Assembly (NCBI GenBank): GCA_000437395.1
Contig: FR898191.1
Location: 47,439-73,186, forward strand
DNA: 25,748 nt
Direction of reading: 5' to 3'
Origin: Clostridium sp. CAG:288
Lineage (GTDB): Bacteria > Bacillota_I > Bacilli_A > RFN20 > CAG-288
Positions 1 through 6,216 of this stretch are shown here, one piece after another. The translations under genes were made by a program, and so were the position numbers. Within the stretch, counting starts at the first letter, position 1, and the number at the start of each line of letters is the position of its first letter. Under the pieces are notes generated by a model. It did not search any database. It had not been told where the DNA came from and saw nothing but the letters and a program-made list of their open reading frames with translations.

Positions 1-137
1 TATCTCCAGTCACATTAAAAGAAAATTGTTTTATTGCTGCAGGAAGCGTTATAACTAAAGACGTTGAAAAAAACGACTTAGCAATAGCGAGGTCAAGGCA
101 AATAAATAAAACAAATTACGTCAAACAAAAGAAGTAG
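1..137 (+). CDS. glmU: GlmU C-terminal end (partial)
   Basis: This is the 3' end of the gene for the bifunctional enzyme that acetylates glucosamine-1-phosphate and uridylylates it to UDP-GlcNAc, the cytoplasmic precursor of peptidoglycan. Only the last 45 codons or so are present, read in the frame starting at base 3. They give PVTLKENCFIAAGSVITKDV and then AIARSRQ, which match the end of the left-handed beta-helix acetyltransferase domain (family pattern GAGS-VIT-DV and AIARARQ). Both arginines in the last motif are AGG codons at positions where the family has Arg, so AGG is read as Arg. The stop is TAG. prs follows after 15 bases, the usual firmicute glmU-prs order. Confidence 0.9.
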   Translation, partial: SPVTLKENCFIAAGSVITKDVEKNDLAIARSRQINKTNYVKQKK

Positions 138-152
138 TAGGAGGAATTATAA

Positions 153-1112
153 ATGTTAGAAAACACACTAATCTTTTCTTTGTCAGCTAATAAGGACTTA
201 GCTAATAAAGTTGCAAGTGCCTTGGGAATGGAAGTCTCAGAAGTCTCTTTAAGAAGATTCCCATCAGGTGAAATCATTGCCGAGCCAATTGAAACTGTTA
301 GAGACAAAGACGTATACATCATCCAATCTACATGTCCACCAGTTAATGAAAATTTAATGGAATTATTAATTTTTGTTGATTCATTAAAACGCTCAAGCGC
401 TAGAGAAATTAATGTCATTATTCCTTATTTTGGATATGCTAGACAAGATAGAAAGGCTCAACCGAGACAACCTATTACCTCTAGACTTGTTGCAGATTTA
501 TTAAAGGTTGCTGGAGTTGACAGAGTAGTCATTGTCGACTTACACGCTCCACAAATTCAAGGCTTCTTTAGCTGCTTAGTTGATGAATTGACAGCAATAC
601 CACTTTTAGGACACACAATTCAAAAAGATTTAGGCGTTGATACATCTAATATGGTTACTGTTTCTCCTGATCACGGTGGTGTTAATAGAGCAAGAAGAAT
701 TGCAGAAAAACTTAATACTCCTTTAGCTATTATTGATAAACGTCGTACTAATAGTGGTTCTCCAGAAGTTATGAATATTATCGGTGATGTCAAAGATAAA
801 GATTGTTATATTATTGACGATATGATTGATACCGCTGGCTCTGCAGTCGCAGCAGCTGCAGCTTTAAAACAAGCTGGTGCTAAGACAGTTAAGATTGCAG
901 CAACGCACGCTGTTTTATCAGATCCAGCTTTCGAGCGTTTATCCCACTCTGATTTTGATCAAATCTTGGTTACTGATTCAATTCCTCTTCCAAGTAAATT
1001 CAATTCTTTAAATGTTAAAGTAGTATCATTAGCTCCAATGTTAGCAGCTGTTATTAAGAGAATTCAAAATGGTGAACCTTTATCAGTTGTTTATGAAATG
1101 TACAACAACTAA
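153..1112 (+). CDS. prs: Ribose-phosphate pyrophosphokinase (PRPP synthetase)
   Basis: Makes PRPP from ribose-5-phosphate and ATP, feeding purine, pyrimidine, NAD, His and Trp synthesis in the cytoplasm. The 319-residue length is normal for the class I enzyme. Visible features are FPSGE near residue 37, the flexible catalytic loop YARQDRK (95-101), the DLHAPQIQGFF segment with the conserved His at 131, SPDHGG (171-176), the DKRR motif (195-198) and the PRPP-binding loop DDMIDTAGS (222-230). The start is set by an AGGAGG Shine-Dalgarno at 139-144, eight bases ahead of ATG. It lies 15 bases after glmU and 12 bases before the esterase gene, so one transcript is likely. Nothing is missing. Confidence 0.97.
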   Translation: MLENTLIFSLSANKDLANKVASALGMEVSEVSLRRFPSGEIIAEPIETVRDKDVYIIQSTCPPVNENLMELLIFVDSLKRSSAREINVIIPYFGYARQDRKAQPRQPITSRLVADLLKVAGVDRVVIVDLHAPQIQGFFSCLVDELTAIPLLGHTIQKDLGVDTSNMVTVSPDHGGVNRARRIAEKLNTPLAIIDKRRTNSGSPEVMNIIGDVKDKDCYIIDDMIDTAGSAVAAAAALKQAGAKTVKIAATHAVLSDPAFERLSHSDFDQILVTDSIPLPSKFNSLNVKVVSLAPMLAAVIKRIQNGEPLSVVYEMYNN

Positions 1113-1124
1113 ACAAGAAGAAAT

Positions 1125-1970
1125 ATGGTAAAAGAAGGACATACAGTTGTTGGAACTTTAAAAATAGCTAAGATATATAACGAGCATTTTAAAGTTGACA
1201 AAAAAAGAATTGTTAGAATTTGGATACCAACTAACTATCAAAAGAATAGAAAAGAACCATATAAAGTAATATATATGTTTGATGGTCAAAATCTCTTTGA
1301 TGCCAAGACATCTTTTATAGGAAAAGAATGGCAGATAGATGAAACTATCGAAGAATATATTAAAGATGGATATGCATCAGCTATCGTTGTAGGAATTGAT
1401 AATTCTAGCGATAGAAACGATGAACTAACTCCTTCTTTTGGTTATGAATTTAAAGAACCTATTACAGCGTTAGATGCGATAGATATAACTCCAAAAGGTG
1501 AAAGCACAATGGAGTATGTAGTTGAAAAAGTTATACCATTTATCGAAGAGAAGTATAACGTTGGAAGAAGTAAAGAATATCGAATTATTAGCGGATCTTC
1601 CTTAGGTGGACTCATGGCTACTTTGGGTATATATATGTATCCAGATACATTTGACATGGCTTTGGCGTTTTCTCCAGCATACCAATTGTATAAAGAAGCA
1701 ATCGGTGTTGATGACGTATATGAAAAAATAATAAGTACTTTAACGGATAAAAAACACATAAATAAAAGTACTATTATATTTTCTTCAGGTGGTAAAGGTT
1801 TTGAAGCAAGCTTTACTCCGTATGTATATAAAATAAAAGAAGATTTAATAAAAAGAGGATATAACTCTAAATTTCTATATACCTTAGTCAATAAGAAATA
1901 TAATCACAACGAAGTACAGTGGGCACATTTCTTTAGACAAGCTTATAGAAAGGTATCAAAAAAAGGCTAG
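1125..1970 (+). CDS. Alpha/beta-hydrolase esterase (esterase D / Fes type)
   Basis: A 281-residue cytoplasmic protein (no signal peptide) of the putative esterase family (PF00756 type). It begins with a beta-rich stretch and has VIYMFDGQNLFD (48-59), the nucleophile elbow GSSLG with Ser159, and a late YNHNEVQW segment whose His261 is the probable catalytic His. An acid residue must lie between them; I cannot place it. Relatives hydrolyse acyl esters, including feruloyl, S-formylglutathione and enterochelin esters, so the substrate cannot be named. Its Shine-Dalgarno is weak (AAGAAGAAA). It sits 12 bases after prs and 3 bases before the next gene, in A/T-ending codon use unlike the translation genes. 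The fold call is firm, the substrate open. Confidence 0.85.
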   Translation: MVKEGHTVVGTLKIAKIYNEHFKVDKKRIVRIWIPTNYQKNRKEPYKVIYMFDGQNLFDAKTSFIGKEWQIDETIEEYIKDGYASAIVVGIDNSSDRNDELTPSFGYEFKEPITALDAIDITPKGESTMEYVVEKVIPFIEEKYNVGRSKEYRIISGSSLGGLMATLGIYMYPDTFDMALAFSPAYQLYKEAIGVDDVYEKIISTLTDKKHINKSTIIFSSGGKGFEASFTPYVYKIKEDLIKRGYNSKFLYTLVNKKYNHNEVQWAHFFRQAYRKVSKKG

Positions 1971-1973
1971 ATT

Positions 1974-2471
1974 ATGATTGAGAAGTTAAATGAAGAAGTT
2001 GAAATTTTAATTAATGAAAAAAATAGAAGTTTTGATGATTCAATTAACTTCTCATTTTTTGTTAAAAATAATTATATTAAAAATGATAGAGGCTTGTTTG
2101 GAGCTTATACTGGAAATTATTTAAAAAAGAAATTAGAAATTGAGTATAAAGAAAAAGATAGGACTCATATTATTACTAATAACATAGAGAAAAAGACAAT
2201 TTTAAATTATAAAGACGAAGTAGTTGAACTAAATCCATGTAAACATAAGATAAATGCCTTTAACTATGAGATTATTCAATTTTTGGACTTGTTTAATTAT
2301 TTAGATTATGAAGAAACGAGAATAAATCAAAGTAAACTTGAAAAATATATTGAAGAAAAAGAATTTTCGACAATAATGAGAAATAGATATTTTGATATAT
2401 GTTCAAAAGAAGCTTTGACCAATTTAATAAATTTAAATATATATTATAAATTTAAAGAATTTATAGATTAA
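1974..2471 (+). CDS. Hypothetical protein, 165 aa
   Basis: I do not recognise this protein. It is 165 residues, rich in Lys, Glu, Asn and Ile, with no signal peptide or membrane segment, so probably cytoplasmic. The first half has short aromatic strands (NFSFFVKNNYI, GLFGAYTGNYL) and the second half looks helical (FNYEIIQFLDLFNYLDYEE). It starts 3 bases after the esterase stop with no clear Shine-Dalgarno of its own, so it is probably translated by coupling. The stop codon overlaps the left arm of the terminator at 2471-2507. Codon use is strongly A/T-ending. It could be lineage-specific. The open reading frame is intact and tightly spaced, which supports it being real. Confidence 0.65.
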   Translation: MIEKLNEEVEILINEKNRSFDDSINFSFFVKNNYIKNDRGLFGAYTGNYLKKKLEIEYKEKDRTHIITNNIEKKTILNYKDEVVELNPCKHKINAFNYEIIQFLDLFNYLDYEETRINQSKLEKYIEEKEFSTIMRNRYFDICSKEALTNLINLNIYYKFKEFID

Positions 2472-2507
2472 AAAAGATTTCTAGCTTTATTCGTTAGAAA
2501 TCTTTTT
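2471..2507. terminator. Bidirectional intrinsic terminator
   Basis: A perfect 13-bp inverted repeat, AAAAAGATTTCTA (2471-2483) and TAGAAATCTTTTT (2495-2507), encloses an 11-base loop. The A-run on one side and T-run on the other let it act on both strands. It closes the glmU-prs-esterase transcript and the converging regulator gene, whose last codons lie inside it. Confidence 0.85.
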
Positions 2508-2900
2508 AAAATTCTCGTTTTCTTTTATTTTTTTGTTGATTTGTTCTTTGACATTTTGACTAAAGTCGATATCGCTAATGATAATTGATAAATACTTTTC
2601 TAAAATCTTAGCATTAACTTTATTGAGCTTTGGTTCACTCTCGACAATATAAACACGAGGCTTCTTTGTTCGATAATCTTTTTTAACCTTGATTTTAAGA
2701 GAAGTATCCAAAACGTTTATATCTGTAAGATCATCTAAGGAGCAGTGCAAAATATCGGCTATTTTATGTAACGTTTCGAGACTTGGTTCACGTAAACCTT
2801 CTTCATAACGAGAATAAGTTTGAACAGTTACATGTAGAAATTCAGCCATTTGCTTTCTACTATAGTGATTACGTTCTCTTAAAATAGTTAAATTCTTCAT
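2487..2900 (-). CDS. XRE-family transcriptional regulator
   Basis: A 137-residue protein with a Cro/C1-type helix-turn-helix at about residues 5-60 (LRERNHYSRKQMAEFL, then TVQTYSRYEEGLREPS and LHKIADILHCSLDDL). The remaining 75 or so residues are charged with no recognised ligand domain, and end in a Lys/Glu-rich helix that may serve dimerisation. It is divergent from the glutamine synthetase gene with 116 bases between start codons, so it may control that gene, itself, or both. That is inference; Bacillus uses the MerR-type GlnR instead. There is no Shine-Dalgarno before ATG, but TAAAAT ends exactly 6 bases upstream, which suggests a leaderless message. The last residues are encoded inside the terminator stem. 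Confidence 0.88.
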   Translation of the reverse strand: MKNLTILRERNHYSRKQMAEFLHVTVQTYSRYEEGLREPSLETLHKIADILHCSLDDLTDINVLDTSLKIKVKKDYRTKKPRVYIVESEPKLNKVNAKILEKYLSIIISDIDFSQNVKEQINKKIKENENFKKISNE

Positions 2901-3016
2901 GAATAAATTTTACTTTTAGTATTTAACTTAATGAACGATTTATACGAATTTAACCAAAATGGATAAAATTCTAAATTATACAAAAGCATAAAAACGATCT
3001 CTAAAACATAGCTTTA
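2901..3016. promoter_or_regulatory. Divergent intergenic region, regulator / glutamine synthetase
   Basis: These 116 bases of over 80% A+T separate two divergent genes and must hold both promoters. On the minus strand TAAAAT lies at 2907-2912, 6 bases from the regulator ATG, with TTCATT about 17 bases further upstream. On the plus strand no convincing pair is visible; ATTATACA (2975-2982) and TTTAAT (3013-3018) are weak candidates. I see no clear palindromic operator. Confidence 0.45.
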
Positions 3017-4255
3017 ATGATAAATATGTTAAACGAAAATATTTTTAAAAGATTAGTTCATCAAAATGTTAAATTGTTAAAAGTTTTATTTGTTGATATT
3101 AATGGAGAATTAAAAAGTGCTTTTATTCCAGATAATTGCTTTAAAAGAGCTCTACAAAATGAATTGATGATTGATGGCTCGAGTATATGTGGCTTTTCGA
3201 GCATAGATAAAGCTGATTTATATTTAAAAGTTGATAGTAAAAGCTTAAAAATAATTGAAAATAAGAATGAAGCGTATATCTTTTCATATGTTTGTAAATC
3301 TAATGGCGAGAATTACGAATGCGATTCTAGATATGTCCTAAAAAAACAAATAGATGATTATTGGGAAAAGCATAAATTTATTTTTAATGTTGGATTTGAA
3401 CCAGAGTTTTATATTCTAAAAAAGCAAAATGGTGATTTAATTCCAATAGATGATAAAAATTATTTTGATTTATCAGAATTGTCATCAAAAATTAGATGTG
3501 AAATAAGTGATGAATTTAACAAATTAGGTTATAAAGTAGGACCTAATCATCATGAAGTAGGTCATGGGCAAAATGAAGTTAACTATGAATACATGGAGGC
3601 AATGGCTGCAGCGGATGCGATTTTAATATTTAAACAAGTGGCAAAAATTGTAGGGGAAAGAAATGGCTGTATCGTTTCATTTATGCCTAAAATCTATAGC
3701 GATTTACCAGGCAATGGATTGCATCTAAACTGTTCTATAACCAGCGATGGAGAAAATTTGTTTGATGGAAAAGAAAGTGAGTATAGACGTTATTTTGTAA
3801 ATGGTCTATTAAAACATTCTAAGTCTCTTATGGCTTTAACAAATTCAACAATAAATTCTTATAAAAGGACAAGTAGTGGTGGTGAAGCACCACAATATGC
3901 GTTTAGTTCATTAGCAAATAGAAAGGCAATGATTAGAATACCAGATGCAAAAGGAGATAAAGCTAGGATAGAAATAAGAACAGTTGACGCTTTATGTAAT
4001 CCGTATTTAACAATAGCTTGTATTATGGCTCTTGGACTTAATGGAATTAATAATAAAGAATCTTTTGATTTAAAGAAAACAAAATTACCAAATAGCTTAG
4101 AAGAATCTTTAAGATATTTTAGTAGAGATAAATTAGTAAAAGAAACGTTCAAAGAAAGATTATTTAAGAAGTATATTGAGATAAAAAGGAGAGAGATTAT
4201 AGATTTTAATAATCAAATAACAGAATATGAATTAGGAAGATATTTAAATAAATAA
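3017..4255 (+). CDS. glnA: Glutamine synthetase type I, shortened
   Basis: Makes glutamine from glutamate, ammonia and ATP in the cytoplasm as a dodecamer. Order of parts: beta-grasp domain with IDGSSICGF (52-60), then the catalytic domain with GFEPEFYI (126-133, metal-binding Glu), NHHEVGHGQNE (177-187), GNGLHLN (232-238), NSYKR (280-284), EAP (290-292), NRKAMIRIP (301-309) and RIEIR (317-321). Catalytic residues look intact. At 412 residues it is about 30 shorter than the usual 440-470; the segment around residues 348-358 that carries the NIYVMS or adenylylation loop in relatives is missing. Where Bacillus has the feedback-regulatory Arg62 (GFVRI) this protein has GFSSI, so feedback control may differ. 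ATG at 3026 is an alternative start; neither has a Shine-Dalgarno. Confidence 0.88.
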   Translation: MINMLNENIFKRLVHQNVKLLKVLFVDINGELKSAFIPDNCFKRALQNELMIDGSSICGFSSIDKADLYLKVDSKSLKIIENKNEAYIFSYVCKSNGENYECDSRYVLKKQIDDYWEKHKFIFNVGFEPEFYILKKQNGDLIPIDDKNYFDLSELSSKIRCEISDEFNKLGYKVGPNHHEVGHGQNEVNYEYMEAMAAADAILIFKQVAKIVGERNGCIVSFMPKIYSDLPGNGLHLNCSITSDGENLFDGKESEYRRYFVNGLLKHSKSLMALTNSTINSYKRTSSGGEAPQYAFSSLANRKAMIRIPDAKGDKARIEIRTVDALCNPYLTIACIMALGLNGINNKESFDLKKTKLPNSLEESLRYFSRDKLVKETFKERLFKKYIEIKRREIIDFNNQITEYELGRYLNK

Positions 4256-4295
4256 AAATAATATATTATAATCATAATTGTTGAGAGGTAAGATT

Positions 4296-5051
4296 ATGAG
4301 TCTAATTCATTTAGCTGTAACAGAAAATATTGTTCCAACAAGAAATCTTAATCTTCTTTATATCATATTGGATTCAATATTTTTGATTGTCTTTTTGTCG
4401 TTGCTAATTTGGAAGAAAAGATATGAAACAATTCTGTTTGCTGTCTTTGGTGGGATTTTATATACAATTGTAGATTTTGGTGGCTTTTATTTAATGAGTC
4501 ACACTAGAACGGTATATATAAATGGAGAAGTGGCAAATGCATTAAATACTTTTTGGGTTTTATTTTGGATGTCAATGAGCTATGGAATAACTAATTTTGC
4601 TTTCATTTGGACGGCATTATCAAAAGATAAATATACTAAATATTGGATCTTTTTAATTTGTATGTGGTGGATGATTGCGCCTTCGATTGCAGATATGGGT
4701 GGAGAAGCAACTATTCAAACCACGAGAACAACAGGTGCTTATCATGGATGGATGGGAATAGTTTTAGTAATTAGTTATTTGATATTAATAGTAATTCAGT
4801 TAAATAAAGAAAATAGTTTTGTAAATATTTTATATTTGTGCTTGATAGGATTTAGCGTTCAGTTTGGATGGGAATTTGCTTTATTAGTAAATGGCATTAG
4901 ACCGATGAATGAAGCGAGTATAAAAACTTTATTAGTTAATTCATGTCTAGAAACAAATTTAGGGATGCCAGCTATATATTTGATCTTCTGGTTTGTTAGA
5001 AGCAAGTTTAACGAAGATTTAACAAAAGCAAACAAAATTAACAATCAATAA
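4296..5051 (+). CDS. Seven-helix integral membrane protein, unknown function
   Basis: A 251-residue protein with about seven membrane segments, near residues 22-39, 47-67, 85-107, 117-135, 152-170, 180-198 and 218-233. Conserved-looking polar patches within or beside the helices are VDFGGFY, MWWMIAPSIADMGG, TGAYHGWMG and FGWEFALLVNGIRP. I do not recognise the family. Function cannot be read from these; a transporter or membrane enzyme is possible. The start is set at ATG 4296 by GAGAGGT (4283-4289) with normal spacing; an in-frame TTG at 4278 lacks a ribosome site. It begins 40 bases after glutamine synthetase and is closed by the terminator at 5056-5099, so the two may share a transcript. 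Confidence 0.75.
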   Translation: MSLIHLAVTENIVPTRNLNLLYIILDSIFLIVFLSLLIWKKRYETILFAVFGGILYTIVDFGGFYLMSHTRTVYINGEVANALNTFWVLFWMSMSYGITNFAFIWTALSKDKYTKYWIFLICMWWMIAPSIADMGGEATIQTTRTTGAYHGWMGIVLVISYLILIVIQLNKENSFVNILYLCLIGFSVQFGWEFALLVNGIRPMNEASIKTLLVNSCLETNLGMPAIYLIFWFVRSKFNEDLTKANKINNQ

Positions 5052-5055
5052 GAAT

Positions 5056-5099
5056 AAGCCTTAGAATCTATTTGTCATCATAGATAATTAAGGTTTTTT
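5056..5099 (+). terminator. Intrinsic terminator
   Basis: An imperfect stem, AAGCCTTAGAATCTAT (5056-5071) against ATAGATAATTAAGGTT (5080-5095), followed by a T-run. The CCTTA/TAAGG and ATCTAT/ATAGAT blocks pair, with an internal mismatch between them. It begins a few bases after the membrane protein stop and insulates the ribosomal operon. Confidence 0.75.
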
Positions 5100-5160
5100 A
5101 TGTGTGATAGAGATGGAGAAAAATACTTTTTTGATTTTGTGATTTTTTTGAAAAAAGTTG

Positions 5161-5188
5161 TTGACAATAAGAAATAGAGTGATAAACT
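5161..5188 (+). promoter_or_regulatory. Promoter of the rpsL-rpsG-fusA operon
   Basis: A consensus -35 TTGACA (5161-5166), a 16-base spacer and a weaker -10 TAAACT (5183-5188), predicting transcription from about 5195. It is the only consensus -35 in the gap and is correctly placed for the ribosomal operon. Confidence 0.65.
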
Positions 5189-5198
5189 ATTTATTGCA

Positions 5199-5288
5199 CG
5201 AACCTCGGTTCGCCTCTTTTTATGAAAGGAGTCGGACACGCCCGGAAACGTGTACTCAATACAGTATATTTTTTGAAAGGAGAGTATT
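5199..5288 (+). promoter_or_regulatory. Structured 5' leader of the str operon
   Basis: About 95 bases of untranslated leader. Right after the predicted start site is the perfect inverted repeat CGAAC-CTCG-GTTCG (5199-5212), followed by a short T-run (5216-5221). A second hairpin pairs ACACG (5236-5240) with CGTGT (5249-5253) around an 8-base loop. GAAAGGAG occurs twice, at 5224-5231 and 5275-5282; the second is the rpsL ribosome site. The first hairpin is so close to the 5' end that message protection is more likely than termination. A ribosomal-protein binding role is possible but unproven. Confidence 0.45.
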
Positions 5289-5714
5289 ATGCCGACAATC
5301 AACCAACTCGTCCGTAATGGTCGTAAGAATTTAGTTGAAAAGTCCAAAGCCCCAGCTTTAGGCAAGAGATGGGATTCACTCAACAAAAAAGAGCGCAATC
5401 AAGCCGCCCCACAAAAACGTGGCGTTTGCACCCGTGTTGGTACCATGACCCCAAAGAAGCCAAACTCAGCTTTGCGTAAGTATGCTCGTGTCCGCTTAAC
5501 AAATGGATACGAAGTTACCGCCTATATTGGTGGAGAAGGTCACAACCTTCAAGAACATAAGGTCGTTTTAATTAGAGGCGGCCGTGTTAAGGATTTACCA
5601 GGTGTTCGTTACCACATTATCCGTGGTGGCTTAGAATGCTTCGGCGTCCAAGGCCGTAAACAATCAAGATCACTCTATGGCACAAAGGCCAATGGAGAGA
5701 TCCAAAAGAAGTAA
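5289..5714 (+). CDS. rpsL: 30S ribosomal protein S12
   Basis: Part of the decoding centre of the small ribosomal subunit. It is 141 residues long, typical for firmicute S12, and holds the near-invariant MPTINQLVR start, RGVCTRV, TPKKPNSALRK and GGRVKDLPGVRYH. The lysines and proline where streptomycin-resistance changes usually arise look wild type (PKKPNS and VKDLPG). The ribosome site AAAGGAG ends 6 bases before ATG. It is first gene of the operon, 19 bases before rpsG. Codons are biased to C-ending and CGT, as in highly expressed genes. Confidence 0.98.
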   Translation: MPTINQLVRNGRKNLVEKSKAPALGKRWDSLNKKERNQAAPQKRGVCTRVGTMTPKKPNSALRKYARVRLTNGYEVTAYIGGEGHNLQEHKVVLIRGGRVKDLPGVRYHIIRGGLECFGVQGRKQSRSLYGTKANGEIQKK

Positions 5715-5733
5715 AGAAAGGAGAAAGTAAATT

Positions 5734-6207
5734 ATGCCACGTAAGAATGGAAGTATTTCAAAAAGAGACGTTTTACCAGATCCAATTTACAATTCTAAAC
5801 TCGTCACTCGTTTAATTAACAAAATCATGTTAGATGGTAAAAAGGGCACAGCTCAAACCATCTTATATCACGCCTTTGAAAAGGTCGAAGCCAAAACTGG
5901 CAAACCAGCAATGGAAGTCTTCGAAGTCGCTTTAGGCAACATCATGCCTGAACTCGAACTTAAGGCCCGCCGTGTTGGTGCCTCAAACTATCAAGTCCCA
6001 GTTGAAGTCTCAGCTGAAAGAAGAGTTACTCTTGGACTCAGATGGTTAGTTAACTATTCTAGACTCAGAAATGAAAAGAGCATGGAAGATCGCTTAGCTG
6101 GTGAAATCATTGATGCTGCAAACGGCACAGGTGGTTCCGTCAAGAAGAGAGAAGACATGCACAAGAGTGCTGAAGCTAACAAGGCTTACGCTCACTATCG
6201 TTGGTAG
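5734..6207 (+). CDS. rpsG: 30S ribosomal protein S7
   Basis: Primary 16S rRNA-binding protein that nucleates assembly of the 30S head and contributes to the E site. The 157 residues match the family length, and MPRKNG, LINKIMLDGKKGTAQ, RRVGASNYQVPVEV and the C-terminal KREDMHKSAEANKAYAHYRW are all recognisable. A good ribosome site (AAAGGAGAA) precedes ATG. In E. coli S7 represses its own operon by binding between rpsL and rpsG; here that gap is only 19 bases, so that exact control is unlikely. The stop TAG sits 9 bases before the fusA start. Confidence 0.98.
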   Translation: MPRKNGSISKRDVLPDPIYNSKLVTRLINKIMLDGKKGTAQTILYHAFEKVEAKTGKPAMEVFEVALGNIMPELELKARRVGASNYQVPVEVSAERRVTLGLRWLVNYSRLRNEKSMEDRLAGEIIDAANGTGGSVKKREDMHKSAEANKAYAHYRW

Positions 6208-6216
6208 GTGTGAATT

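Noticed and set aside
3866..3868. Possible AGG reassignment to Met, known in some uncultured Bacilli
   Set aside because: AGG here encodes the invariant Arg of NSYKR in glutamine synthetase, and other AGG codons also match conserved Arg positions.
5222..5317. Short upstream reading frame in the rpsL leader (about 31 codons, overlapping the start of rpsL in another frame)
   Set aside because: No ribosome site before its ATG, and it runs into rpsL out of frame; more likely chance in a structured leader.
5078..5398. Minus-strand reading frame across the str promoter and the start of rpsL
   Set aside because: It is antisense to a conserved gene and promoter, with no ribosome site or recognisable product.
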